This document shows, piece by piece, positions 1 to 11,822 of a stretch of 64,000 nt of DNA. This DNA is from Gonatopus flavifemur (taxonomy: Eukaryota > Arthropoda > Insecta > Hymenoptera > Dryinidae): contig JAFFJZ010000004.1 of the NCBI GenBank assembly GCA_018340375.1, forward strand, positions 39,716,001-39,780,000. The letters run 5' to 3'. How positions within the stretch are numbered: the first letter of the stretch is position 1; every line of letters begins with the position of its first letter. Under the pieces are notes generated by a model. That model searched no databases. It saw only the letters and a list, made by a program, of their open reading frames with translations, and had not been told where the DNA came from. The translations under genes and the position numbers were made by a program.

Positions 1-890
1 AGTGAAGTGGATTATGCAATGTAATAATCAGTTAGTAATTCATTTCGGTGCAAGAAATATATAATAAATGACATATCATATGATTTTAAGGTCAAAGTTG
101 TGTATACAACAACCCAGACAGCACAGAAAGTTCTTTGGATGTTTTATAGACATAATCTTGGTTCCGCGTGTGTAGGTGCACAAGGCACATATTTTCCGAA
201 TGTTTAGAGTACCTTCGCTTTTGATGCACATGAATACGTACCGAGCACGTTCTTTTCATATGCTACGGGACGTTCTTTCCGCGTTTTCTAAACGTGCTTC
301 CATGAAAACTAACCTTTTAAAAACATATGTGCAACGCCGCGGAACGTTGTAAAAACCTTTCCTTGAATACGTCCCAAGAACATTGCAAGAAGACATGAAT
401 AGAACTAAACGGGACATTTGCATGTTCCTGCGACATACATGCGACGTTTTTAGAACATCATGGGACGTTATTTGCACGTTCTCTGTGTAACCAAGCACGT
501 TTTCGGACGTCCAGAAAACCTCCCATTGTTGTATGGGAAAGTAATCCCAATCAAACAAAAAGACATCTTTCAGATATCTAAAAGATATCTCGCAATTTTG
601 AAACATGTCTTGCAAAAAGGTCTCGAAGATATTTTTTAGAAATCTAAAAGATGTCTTACGCGACTGATTTCGGCAAGTTTAAGATATCTCAAAAAGGTCT
701 TGCGGAAGATATGTTTCAGACGTATTCGATCAAGTCTTAAAAATGTCTTGAAGAATTCATAAAAATATCTTAGGAAAATCTCGAATCGTGCATAGAAAAA
801 ATTCTTCCCTCTTTTTCTTCTTCTTCCTCCTTTCTTTTCTTTTGATCCCCCTCTCGGTCCTACCAATTTCACTTCATTTTGGATTCTTGG

Positions 891-957
891 GGTTGCGAGA
901 TTCGAACCCGGACATTTCACGACGTACCTACGCTTCAATGATCTGAGCCATACACGG
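891..957 (-). other. tRNA-like sequence (SINE head candidate)
   Basis: On the minus strand there is an A-box-like TGGCTCAGATCATTG followed about 35 bases later by a good B box, GGGTTCGAATCTC. The anticodon and acceptor stems do not form a proper cloverleaf, so this is not a functional tRNA. It most resembles a tRNA-derived SINE head. A purine-rich stretch lies downstream on the minus strand. Confidence 0.4.
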
Positions 958-1329
958 AGAGGCGAATTTTGGGTTTTTCGCACGAAGTGTCCCGAGCGAA
1001 TAACCCACGGTAAAGATTCGAGCGTTTACAGCACGGAGTACATGCTCCAAACGCCAAAGTCCCGTGCGTTGTTTACAAAGGAACTTGCCATAGCATAAAA
1101 CCAAAGACAGGGATGCGAGAAATGCAAGGAGATCATGCACGTAACGCAAGATACTTGATGTTAATAACGCACGGGCTCGAGCCATGGGACAAACGCAAGG
1201 CGGCCGTGGGTTTTTGACTACGGCCTCTTGCGTTTGAAATCGAGGAGTGGGGCGCCTTGTCAGCCGAGTCAACAGTTTGGCCGTCATAGATTCTCTTGAC
1301 TGACGAGCCGCCGCTTACGAGGCTCCCCA

Positions 1330-2248
1330 CACTGAGAGAAGAGCGATTTGGAGGTTCAGTAAATAGTATTATATTTGATCGATAAATCTGAATATTACTG
1401 AACTTTCAGCGATGTTTCACGAAATTTCAAGAAACATTATTGAAATTTTGCTTTACATTACTCAGTGTTCTACAATCGTTATTATATAATACAATATTCA
1501 CGACCAAATTCGCTGTGTGTCACTCAATTCCTAAACGTCTAGTAACCCGAAGGGAACATGAAGCTCCGACAAATGTTCAGAATAGATCATGATAGATCAG
1601 ACTGAAGCTCTGTTGGAGCTCAAGTTTAGATTCGTAAACGTTCGACGAAGGTCCGATGAACGTTGAAATGTCCACTTGAAAATAGTTTGAATGGACGTTT
1701 ATAAAACGTTCATCGAACGTTTGCTAAAGGTTCGTTCGAGTTGCAATTTTTCGATCAAAGTTTTTTTCAAAGTATATTTTTCCACGAAAAAATGAAAGAT
1801 TGGGGAATTTCTAACTATAATTGTAATTCCGTCTGAAACATAAAAAACTGAAGGTTGAATGAATCTTCGTAGAATCTTTAATAAACGTTCTATGAACCTT
1901 CATTCAAGCTATTTTCAAGCGGACATTTCAACGTTCATCGGACCTTCGTCGAACGTTTCCGAATCTAAACTTGAGCTCCAACGGAGCTTCAGTCTGATCT
2001 ATCATGATCTATTCTGAACGTTCGTCGGAGCTTCATGTTCCCTTCGGGAATTGAGTGTTACACAGCAAATTTGGTTATGAATATTGTATTCTACAATAAC
2101 GATTGTAGAACACTGAGTAATGTAAAGCAAAATTTCAGTAATGTTTCTTGAAATTTTGTGAAACATCTCTGAAAGTTCAGTAATATTCAGATTTATCAAT
2201 CAAATATAATACTATTTACTGAACCTCCAAATCGCTCTTCTCTCAGTG
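1330..2248. repeat. CACTGAG-type foldback, about 200-bp arms
   Basis: The element begins CACTGAGAGAAGAGCG and ends with its exact reverse complement. CA lies on both sides (1328-1329, 2249-2250). The arms at about 1330-1535 and 2055-2248 are roughly 95% identical reverse complements. The loop is occupied by the CCCGAAG element at 1546-2048. Confidence 0.75.
1546..2048. repeat. CCCGAAG-family foldback MITE, copy 1
   Basis: It is 503 bp long and starts CCCGAAGGGAACATGAAGC, with a mirrored right end. AA flanks both sides. The arms of about 200 bp are made of ACGTTC and AAGGTTC words. It is the most diverged of the six copies: the arms read gaagctccgacaaatgttc where others read gaagcttcagcgaacgttc. 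No coding capacity is seen. Confidence 0.8.
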
Positions 2249-2511
2249 CACTCCTCGATTTCAAACGCAAGAGGCCGTAGTCAAAAACCCACGGCCGCCT
2301 TGCGTTTGTCCCGTGGCTCGAGCCCGTGCGTTATTAGCATCGAGTATCTTGCGTTACGTGCATGATCTTCTTGCATTGCTCGCATCCCTGTCTTTGGTTT
2401 TATTCTATGGCAAGTTCCTTTGTAAACAACGCACGGGACTTTGGCGTTTGGAGCATGTACTCCGTGCTGTAAACGCTCGAATCTTTACCGTGGGTTATTC
2501 GCTCGGGACAC

Positions 2512-2747
2512 CCCTGGTTAAAAGAATCCATTACTTCTGACAAATGAAATTAAAGGAGATTTGGCCAGAACATTGTCTGAGAATCAATGAGATTTGGCCA
2601 GATTCAGTGAGATTTGGCGAGAACCGACTGTTCTTTCTGACCAAATCTCATTGACATTTGCTGGATGAGATTCGGCCAGAACATTGTCCAAGTTCAACTG
2701 TAATTTAGTGAGATTTGGCGAGAATCAATGGTTTTTTTAAACCAGGG
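2512..2747. repeat. CCCTGGTTAAAA-type MITE
   Basis: It starts CCCTGGTTAAAAGAATCCAT and ends with a mirrored TTTAAACCAGGG, flanked by AC on both sides. The interior repeats the phrase agatttgg(c)cagaacattgt. Related pieces lie at 16600-16715, 33580-33690 and 38058-38182. Confidence 0.65.
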
Positions 2748-3905
2748 ACTTTGTGCAATTTGATGACCGTCCTTATAATCGTCAATATGACATAGTGAGA
2801 TATAATATTAGCGGTGTATATTTTCAGAGTAAAAGTGATAAGTTGATTGTGCTTAAAACTTGAACAGTTCAATGAATTCGGTGAAATATATTGAAGTACA
2901 TGATCCAGTGATCGTTATTGTCTGATGAATATCATAGATACATTTAAATTATTTTTTTCTCTCTGTTATTGAAAAACAGCTTATCAGTAAATGTGAATGA
3001 GAATTTGATAAAATCACCGTACACGAAGGCCGTACATAAAATTCAGCGTAAGAAGTTCGATAATTCGCAAAATATTGTGACTTGGAGATTCGTTACTTTC
3101 AGTGCTAGCACTGCAAGGTTACAAAATCGTACTTTTCACAGAATCTGTTAGTATTTACATGGATTATTCAAGCTTTTGATTTATAAACGAATTCACCTTG
3201 TTGCAATTCGATTGTGAACAAAGACATTTCTTCAAGATGTCTTTTTGATATTTCTTGTGGATGTCTCAAATGATGTCTTTTTGATATTTCTTGTAGATGT
3301 CTCAAAAGATGTCTTCAAGATATCTTGAAGATGTTCATGTTTATTGGGATGTCATTCTAAAGAAGTGAAGTGTGTGAAAATTCATGAATTGTTCGTGGAT
3401 ATTGAAGTAACTTATTTATTAACTCAAAATATGTGAATATTGACTGTAAAAATGCATTCATACAAATGATCTTTCATGTATGGAAGAACTAATCGATTGT
3501 ATCGAATGTGGAAAATTCCTTATAGAAAACGATGGAAACAACTCTTTGATCTTGATCTTTCTCGATAGGAAATTTGTAAGAAACTTGATATTTAATTACA
3601 AAGGTTTATTGAATTATGGGAAAGTTTAAAATGCCAGTTTTGTGGTGTGATTTATTTATACTCGATGAATTCAGATGTAAATCCATTATGAATTCTTTTG
3701 GGCAGATTACGTGTTCTTTCTGAACTTGTATATGTTTTCATTTCTACTGACATAACGGGCATACTTTTGGAATTATTTTTGGATTCACATGAATGATTGT
3801 GCGGATTCTTAAAGAATTCTCTCAAAAAGCGTGGAATTCAAATGGTATTCTCCAAGAACTGCAGTTCATAACAAACATGTTTGAGAACTAGCTGTGCTGT
3901 CTGGG

Positions 3906-4462
3906 TATCTTATACAAAACTCGGAATTGCATAACCCATAGTTTTTTGTGGTAAGTTCTAAACCCATTACATCGAGATCGGTGGATGGGACGTATTAGGC
4001 AACGGAGAAATGTCCACCTTATCTTTTACATTCTTCCGTTGCCTGCATGTCAAATGTATGTCGTTTCTACGTTCCATATTCATCTCAAATCCACGCAGTG
4101 CCACGTGGAGACGTGTTCCTAGCGAAAAAGACTCTTCAAATCCTACTATAAAACAAAAACGCGAAGAAACAATGAGAAATGATAAAAAATAATAGGTCCA
4201 CTGACAAAAGCCCACCATATTTTGAATTATTTCCTATTGCTTGTTTGTTTTATTATGGAATTTGAAGGTTTTTCGTTTTTTTTTCATCAGGAATTTGATC
4301 AGTGGCGGCGCTGTACAGGAAATTTCTAGAATATTCTGAAAATTTTTGGTGCTGTCTGGATTAAATTCGAATAATACACTTCAGGAAATGAAGCAATGCA
4401 ATGAAACGAACAGAGTATTCTGTAGAATGCAAAATTATATTCGATGTTATTTTCTTTTCAGT
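3906..4462. other. Non-coding stretch
   Basis: AT-rich DNA in which I recognise no gene or repeat. A solitary ggtgctgtctgg at 4350-4361 resembles the CCCAGACAGCAC terminus at 113 and 3905 and may be a relic end. Confidence 0.3.
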
Positions 4463-4570
4463 GTGCCCCCACTAGAACCGCCAACAATCACTAGTCAATC
4501 CAGATGTGATCTGGCGACTTCGGTTAAAACTTCAACCAACAAATTTATACATTCCAAGAGATCATGAGAA
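4463..4570 (+). other. Weak candidate exon after a polypyrimidine/AG acceptor
   Basis: The sequence ttattttcttttcag at about 4447-4461 is a good splice-acceptor look-alike. It is followed by an open phase of about 34 codons (VPPLEPPTITSQSRCDLATS and onward) ending in TGA at 4565-4567. An overlapping frame reads on through a hydrophobic stretch (WIVLDVFAVLL) to about 4694. No family was recognised and no donor or partner exon was identified. Treat it as a lead only. Confidence 0.15.
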
Positions 4571-4694
4571 GAAGAATGGAATGAGACGTCTTCTCGCGAC
4601 AAGGACTTGCTGGATCGTACTGGATGTTTTCGCGGTGCTGTTATCAAGATCGCCAATTTATAGTATATCCAGAAAGAATATGTTGAAATTCTAA

Positions 4695-7168
4695 ATATTT
4701 TTTCCCAAAGAATTATATATTGTTCATTATTATTTATATTTGCTGTTAGGTTTATTATTGTGTGAATATTATCAATTTTTTAATCTTAATTCTTTAGCGG
4801 AAAAAAATATATATACATAATATACGTACATATATCTGAACGCTAGTGACATCTGTTAGTGACATTCCCTTATTAAACATTTGATTCAATTTTTCTCCAT
4901 GTTCGATTTAAATTTATTGTATAATTGAATTGAGGAACAAAAAGTGATGATTGATGAAATAATTGAATTGAATTCAGTATACTGACTAATTGAGAAAAAT
5001 ACTGAAAGATATTTTCATTATCGGAAGATTTCTTCTTTATCGTCTGCCGCTCACATATGATGTTATTCGAATGACGAGTGGGAAACTTCACTGAATTCAT
5101 GCGCCATCTGTGCGATAAATGGCATATCTTGTGTGGAAAAATGTCCACAATGATATATAATTTATATACAATTATATGAAAATTCATATATATACAGTAT
5201 ATTGAATTATTTATAAATTATATACAATTTTCAAAAGGTTTTAGGAATTTATGAAAAAAAAAAGAAGTATGAAACGTATATCAATTTATGTAGCCTGTAC
5301 ACAAATTTAATGATGTACAGTTCCCGTATAGAGGTATATCGTCGTTACAATATGCAAGCGCTCTGCTGTAAAATTTCCTTACAACCCCATAGAACGATTT
5401 CATGAGTTGAGTTTGAATTTTACTTTTCCATCTCGCTAAATCCAATTGAAATTGAAGAAAAGTTTAGGGAAAATTTTATTGAAACATTTATTAACGAGAT
5501 TTAAAAGGATTCAATGATCAGCGGATTGGATCCAATCAGAGTCGAACGATATTCCACGGTATCGATATTTTATAAAATTCGATATAAAGTTGACAAAGTT
5601 TGTATAAAAAAAAATATTGATACCGTGAGGTATCGTGCACCTATAGATTGGATCAACCTCAATTGAACTTCTGACAATCCTTGATTAAATTGGGAATCCA
5701 ATTTATTCCCAAAAAGAACAGAAGACGGATAAAAATCCAATAAAAACAAATCAATCCCCATAAAATTTGAATCAAAATTCCGCACATTTTAATAAGAATG
5801 AATGGATTTGATTTGCTCAAATTCTATGTCTTCTATGAAATTTTGTATAATTTATAAATAGAATTTAGAATTCGAGTCATCAAGCAAAATTCGAAACTAA
5901 TAAATACTATTCATCATATGATCTCCAGAGGAAAAATTTTAGGTAGACTCCAGACTAGACGTGGAAATACTGAAATGACACGTTTGAAAAGATGCCCGGA
6001 TAATGCAGAAGTTCAGAAACAGTTCTTCAAATCCCATGTTAATTCGCTATGAACTAGTTCTAAATTGTGTAGCATGAGTGCGATTATTGTTATTTTGAAG
6101 AACAAACAACGGGGTTGAGTGAAGATTGAAACGAGACGAAACAAGATTCAAGTTTCGCACACCTAGTAGATTTTGGTGAACCGGAAAGCGATCAAAAATT
6201 GCGGTTCTTTCCAGGTTTAGTCATTCTGGTGAAGGAAATTTGTTACTTTTTTGGATGGCTTTTGTTTTTTTCTTGACCAACAAAAATTATTATTAACTAA
6301 CTAAAGAATCAATAAACCGGGATTGGTTTAATTTTGACAAACATTGATCAAAATTGAACCAATCTCAATTTGTTGATTTTTTAGTCAGTTAATAATAATT
6401 TTTTTTTGTTTCAAACTCCATAATAACAACGGAATTTCAAAAACAAACCACACACTGTAAAAAATTTTCTGAAAATTCAGATACTGGAGTGTCTGAATTT
6501 TCAGACTCGAGTTTCTAAAAGGCAAATTTAGATAAGGTTTTCTGAAAATTCAGATTTGATATCTAGAATATTATATTTAGATACCAAGTTTCTAAAAAAT
6601 TAGAGAAAGTTTCTTCATGTTCATCACCAATACTTTGAAAATTAAGAATCTGAATAATTTAAGAAACTTACACTGAAAACATGCGCAGAATCGGTGCGCA
6701 GTGAATCGGCTTGCATTATTTTTTATGACGGTCAATGAACGGTAAGTAAAGGTGAGTTGCAAAATCAAATTCAATATCATTTATTTTAATGAACAAATAC
6801 TTACTGCACCAACAGTAATTACATGTTGTGCGATGTAATTTGAGCCAAATTAATTTATAATGTGACATGAAATGTATTGTGGGATTCGGTAAAAAAAATG
6901 TTAAAAATGTGAAGTTAACCTCTTTGCCATTGGAACAAAAATCGTCTCTGGATGTGACAATCAGAAAATCTCATGACGGTGGTATGAATAAATGATTGAA
7001 GGAAGGATGATACATTGAGATTTTTGAATTAAAAATGATGAAAAAAACATCCAATCTCTGAATCAGATGTTCTGATTTTTCGTGGATCATAACATCAATT
7101 TCAAGTAGATTTATATTCACTGAACCACATGAACATGTAGTAATTACTGCGATTAGTTTGAAACTCAG
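4695..7168. other. AT-rich unique stretch with small hairpins
   Basis: No gene is recognised. Two inverted repeats stand out: 5548-5640 (cacggtatcgatatttt mirrored by aaaatattgataccgtg) and 6280-6412 (about 60-base arms around aataaaccgggattggttt). At 6454 a CACTGTAAAAA end resembles the terminus of the elements at 40065 and 58447, but I could not find its partner. Confidence 0.4.
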
Positions 7169-8653
7169 AGAATGTGGTTTGAAAAACTACATTATTTCCA
7201 TTTACTTTGTCTTCAACTATTTGTAATAAAAGAGATAGAACTGTGTCCTATGGGACCAAGTCTAATTAGGGCAAGGAACAAGCGATGAGCATGTGAAACA
7301 TACAAACATGTAATAAGTGCTCCAATGAAAAGTTTCACAAAGTATAACATTGAGTGATTCAACATGGAACAACTTATATAATTTCTACCAGATCCAATTG
7401 ATGCCATTAATTTCTGTATTATGTTATAGTTTAGTGAAAATCAGTGTTTGTGAAATTGATATTCTGATTCATCAAAAACCAAAAAATAAATCATTTTCAA
7501 GAGATTGATTTTCACTGAATTATAACAAAATACAGAAATTAATTCCATCAGTTTGATTTGGTAAGAATTATATAGGCAGGGTTGTATATTGCATCATGTA
7601 GGGTTACGCTTTGTGAAATGTTTCATCGATACCCTCAGTACAAGTCTTACATACTTATCGCTGGACTCTTACACCAATTAAATGTACATCGTAGAAGACA
7701 TAACCATCTCTCTCATCACAAATAGTTGAAAATAAGTACATGAAAAGAATATCGTTTCTATAGTTTTATGTACTTTTATTCAACTATTTGTGATGAGAGA
7801 GATAGTTTTGTCTTCTACGATGTACATTTAATTGGTGTAAGAGTCCAGCAATAAGTATGTAAGACTTGTACTGAGGGTATCGATGAAACATTTCACAAAG
7901 CGTAACCCTACATGATGAAATATACCACTCTGCCTATATAATTTTTACCAAATAAAACTAATGGCAGTAATTGCTGTATTTTCTTATGCTTTGGTGAGAA
8001 TCAATATTATTGAGATTGATTTTTGATTCCTTGAATACCAGAAAATATTGTTTCAAAGTGTTATGAAACTATAATATGTTATCCTTTTCATATATTTCTT
8101 TTCAACTATTTGTAATGGAAGAGATGGTTTTGTCTTCTAAAACAAAAGTTCAATTGATGAAAGAATCAAGCGATAATGGTACTGAAGGTATCGATGAAAC
8201 ATTTCACAAAGCGTAACCCTACATGATGCAATATACAACCCTGCCTATATAATTTTTACCAAATCACACTGATGGCATCAATTTCTGTATTTTGTTATAA
8301 TTCAGTGAAAATGAATCTCTTGAAAATGATTTATTTTTTGGTTTTTAATAATTCAGAATATCAATCTCAAAAATATTGATTCTTACCAAACTATAACATA
8401 ATACAGAAATTAATGGCATCAGTTGGATCTGGTAGAAATTATATAAGTTGTTCCATGTTGAATCACTCAATGTTATTCTTTGTGGAACTTTTCATTGGAG
8501 CATTTAGTACATGTTTCACATACTCATCGCTTGATTCTTGCATACTTGCATTAGACTCGGTCCCATAAGACACAATTCTATCTCTCTTATCACAAATAGT
8601 TGAAGGAAAATTAAATGGAATTAAAATAGTTTTTCAAACCGAATTCTTTAATT
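7169..8653. repeat. Palindromic array of five copies of a 230-bp unit
   Basis: Five copies of one unit are arranged minus (7212-7446), plus (7504-7730), minus (7779-8003), minus (8101-8319), plus (8376-8604). Each unit runs between a ttcaactatttgt end and a ttcactgaattataa end. Copies 2 and 3 form a nearly perfect long hairpin. Copies 1 and 5 mirror each other and the mirroring continues outward through ggtttgaaaaacta. No reading frame is conserved, so this is a foldback element with internal duplication. Confidence 0.8.
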
Positions 8654-9260
8654 ATTCTTCATACATTTTCATAATTTTATACGTGCTAATTTGATTTCTC
8701 TTTTACCCAAATTTACGTTTCATTTTTTGGAGATATATGTTCTATGTATCAAAAAAATTGTAATGCTGCTTACCATAATTCTTCAATACACTGTTTTGGT
8801 AATAATCAAATAGATAGATTTTGTGGGTTTCTATACCTTCATCATACAAGATGAAGTTATAAAGATGCATAAAATCCTATATAATGTTATCAAAACAAAC
8901 GTTATAAATGTTCCAGAAAAATGTCTTCAATTTTTTTTCATCTGGGAAGTGTATAATTTCCAGATACATTCCACTTGGGTTTTCGAGACTTCATCTACAT
9001 CACTATTCTTGGAAAAAAAATCGGTAATGATATGGTATGCGGTCTACTACCCACTACCGTAGACCGCATATTATACGCTTACCAAAGAATCTCCGGAATT
9101 AAAAATTCTGGCTCTTTAGTGACATAGATAAGATCTCGAAGAACCATCCCTGAAATTTCGGATTTTTTTCATGAAATAAGTTTCCAGTAATTTGGTAGAA
9201 AAAACGTGCTCGCGCATGGTAACTATCGCATCCTCTTAGAATTCAATGCGCATCTCTCAA
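8654..9260. other. Non-coding stretch with a short perfect hairpin
   Basis: AT-rich sequence with no gene. A clean 12-base-arm hairpin lies at 9036-9070 (tatgcggtctac and gtagaccgcata around an 11-base loop). Confidence 0.45.
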
Positions 9261-9286
9261 AATTGAGAAAAATATTCCTTACAGTT

Positions 9287-9567
9287 CAGAAAAATGTTTC
9301 TTACAATTGAGAGAAAATATCTTCGAATTCAGAAGACTATTTCTCACAATTCAAACAAATAATTTCGACAATTCAGAAAAATGTTTCTTACGATTGAGAG
9401 AAAATATCTTGAAATTCAGAAGACTATTTCTTACAATTCACACGAATATTTTCGACAATTCAGAAAAATGTTTCTTACGATTGAGAGAAAATATCTTGAA
9501 ATTCAGAAGACTATTTCTTACAATTCAAACAAATATTTTCGACAATTCAGAAAAATGTTTCTCATAA
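9287..9567. repeat. 87-bp tandem repeat, dimeric
   Basis: The phrase cagaaaaatgtttct starts at 9287, 9374, 9461 and 9548, a constant 87-base period with few differences. Each unit consists of two related halves of 43 and 44 bases, both starting attcagaa, so it is a small higher-order repeat. A degenerate half unit precedes it at about 9261. Because 87 is divisible by three, two frames stay open across the array; these are not evidence for a protein. Confidence 0.85.
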
Positions 9568-11147
9568 CTCAGAACAGCATGTCTAAAAATAAGGAATAAT
9601 TATTCCGATGCTGCATCAGGTTTGAATGAGCCCCATCATTTGAAATGATGGAAGTTCCATTTCGTTCATTTGAATTTGAGACGGTTATTTATTGATCAAG
9701 TCACCTGAGTGGGAAAATTCTCAAAATTTTATATAATTTATATAGAATTATACATTAATTGTGTATCAACTACATTGAATAAAAAAAAATAAATAATGGA
9801 AAATATAAAAATTATATTAATAAAATTTTGAAAATTTCTCCCTTTGGAAATTCCGGGTGATAAAACGTGAGAACAATCTATGTTATGTTCGTTCGAGAAT
9901 TCTGAGGTTTTTTCCACTCATAAGCACTTACTCACAGCACGAAGATTCTAATAAAGTTCTCCATGATTTATGAAAAATTCATAAATAACATTCTTTCACG
10001 TGTTGTGCGATGTAAGGCTTTGTTTTTCTCATTTTATTATCTTATTTTTCCTGTTCTTCCAGGGAAAAATAACATGAAAACACGGCAAACATTTGTTGAA
10101 GTTTTATCTGGATTTAGGAAAATTTCACTACAGTGATAATTCAATTATTACACAGACTATCCTTCACAGTCTATCTTGCGGAGTTTCCGATAGAAAATGA
10201 TAGCTTTCCGCTGTGAATTTTTCCTCCGCATTCATCGTAACGTCAAAAATATTTGTTCAACGCTTCATATTATTGTATTTTATTCCAATATCACGATGAA
10301 AACACAATTAATCTGCAGTATTTCTATGGATGGAGTTTCTATGAAGAATCCTCTTCGTGAATGTATTTTTGCGCTTCATACGGGACATTTATCGTCTTCT
10401 CCCGGAAATTTTTCAGAAATTGTTTTCTTAATCATCCTTTCCTATATTTCTTTTCACTATTAGCACATTTGTAAATATGAATTCTTCGTGAACTGTATGA
10501 ATAAAAAAAAATATATGCATTATCAAATTTATAAGTAACCCGTAAAAATAAATATAAACGTTTATGAATGAATTATTTTCCCAAAGAGTTATTCTAATAT
10601 AAGATGATTACCAGTGCTTATCACTCATGTTGTTATCAGTGCCTTTTTGAAATGTGCTGACATTTTTTTGAATCTTTGGAATGTTGCAAATAGCATTCGT
10701 CGGAATTTCTTGCTCTACTATGCTTTCTTTTCCGATCCTTCTCAGAATAACAGTCACACCGCAATGGCATTTCCAGGGGAGATGTTAAAATTCTAGGGAA
10801 ATAGCTCGAATTTTGCAATTGGAGATCATTTACACGGAGGAAAAACAAAATCCACTGGGACAGCAAAGTGTGATTTGGCTGTCCCATTTTTTACTCGAAC
10901 CACACATTGTTTGCTAATACTAGTACAGTAAATAATTTGTCAAGTTAGTTAATTATTCAGTCGTAGCAGCGCATTATTTGCCGAGGCAACATAATTTTCA
11001 GTACTATATTCAGAATATCCAGCAAGTTTAGTTGGAAGCACTGACATTTTTTGCTGTAACAGTTACAAAATCGTGTCAAAAGTATACTCTAAATCTGGAA
11101 GAGTCAAAATTTCACACAAACGGGAAAATAGGTTTCTTTCTGGCTGC
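9568..11147. other. Non-coding stretch
   Basis: AT-rich sequence with several short open frames that show no recognisable domain. A TACACGGAGG end at 10833 resembles CACGGAG-type MITE ends, and a fairly similar inverse end lies near 12735, but the pairing is not convincing. Confidence 0.3.
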
Positions 11148-11822
11148 TTAAGTAGAGGTTCTTATCTAGCGACCCCAAAATAAGGTGATTTTATCGAATT
11201 TTTTTTCATGGAAGGAAGCGAATAAAGTACTCGGGGGTTTTCACACATGTTAATTGAGTCTTTGAGCATATAAAATTTTTTTCAATGAAAAATATTCAGT
11301 GAATGCCATCGGGATTGTTGATATTTGTTGAAACATCACCACCTAAAAAAACAGTGATCAATCGGGCGTCACTATAGCACTTACAAAAAATTATCAGAAA
11401 TAACAAATCCAAAAATGTTTATGAAAAATATGATATTTGTTGGAGGTTGTACCAATAAAATCAATGAAAAGTCCAAAATTGAAAAAACTTACAGACATGT
11501 AAACATTCGGTAAACGTTATCTCCATTAAGGTTCATCATCCAATAAATTCAACCAGCTTCAAAATAAAAAAAAAGAGCGATCTGTTCAGTAGTTTTTAAG
11601 ATATCGTGAAGCGAAACTTGAAAAACATGGTTTCGAGAAAAACGCCTTTAAAGTTTCGGGATACGAATTCTTTAACTTGAGAAAATTTTTTTCATGTACT
11701 TTAAGACCCGATTAATGAGTTTCAAGTGACTCGAGTTTTTGATTTACTTCCTTCATAAGAAGAAAAATTCGAGAAAACCACCTTATTTCGAAATTCGCTT
11801 GATGAGAACCTCCCCTTAAACA
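11148..11822. repeat. Foldback element, about 55-base terminal arms
   Basis: The left end (cttaagtagaggttcttatctagcg, then aataaggtgattttatcgaatt) is mirrored at the right end (aattcgagaaaaccaccttatt, then gatgagaacctccccttaa). The interior is unique and has no gene. Confidence 0.6.

Larger units (their letters stand above)
980..2756. repeat. Long palindrome with about 260-bp arms, opened by later insertions
   Basis: The left arm runs from about 980 to 1245. The right arm runs from about 2251 to 2511 and resumes at 2750-2756 after a MITE. The arms are nearly identical reverse complements over more than 250 bases. When the CACTGAG element (1330-2248) and one CA are removed, the inner ends become gaggagtgggg and ccccactcctc, which pair perfectly. 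When the element at 2512-2747 and one AC are removed, the outer end gains further pairing (gcacgaagtgtccc against gggactttgtgc). Open frames across the arms are reflections of the palindrome, not genes. Confidence 0.75.
546..3348. repeat. Foldback element with AGATATCT-word arrays, termini CCCAATCAAACA
   Basis: The left end is CCCAATCAAACAAAAAGACATC and the right end mirrors it loosely (GATGTTCATGTTTATTGGG). AT flanks both sides (544-545, 3349-3350), consistent with a 2-bp target duplication. Both shoulders (about 565-770 and 3230-3335) are arrays of AAGATATCTT/AAGATGTCTT words. The same architecture recurs at 23607-24299. The centre is taken by the insertions at 980-2756. From 2757 to 3220 I see only AT-rich sequence with no gene. 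Confidence 0.6.
113..3905. repeat. Outermost shell of nested foldbacks, termini CCCAGACAGCACAG
   Basis: The 14-base end CCCAGACAGCACAG at 113 is repeated as a perfect reverse complement ending at 3905. The left shoulder (about 185-540) holds many ACGTTC-type words; the right shoulder (about 3650-3870) holds GAATTC-type words, so the shoulders do not mirror each other. The flanking dinucleotides differ (AA left, TA right), so no target duplication is visible. It encloses all the elements from 546 to 3348. It could be one element opened by later insertions or two related ends that happen to face each other. The first 112 bases of the window show nothing recognisable. Confidence 0.45.

Noticed and set aside
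891..957. Functional tRNA gene
   Set aside because: Has promoter-like boxes but no proper acceptor or anticodon stems.
9307..9567. Open frame of 86 codons with repeated RLRENIL phrases
   Set aside because: Produced by the 87-base tandem repeat, whose period is a multiple of three; a second frame stays open as well.
9287..9567. CRISPR array
   Set aside because: The repeats are directly adjacent with no unique spacers, and the genome is eukaryotic.
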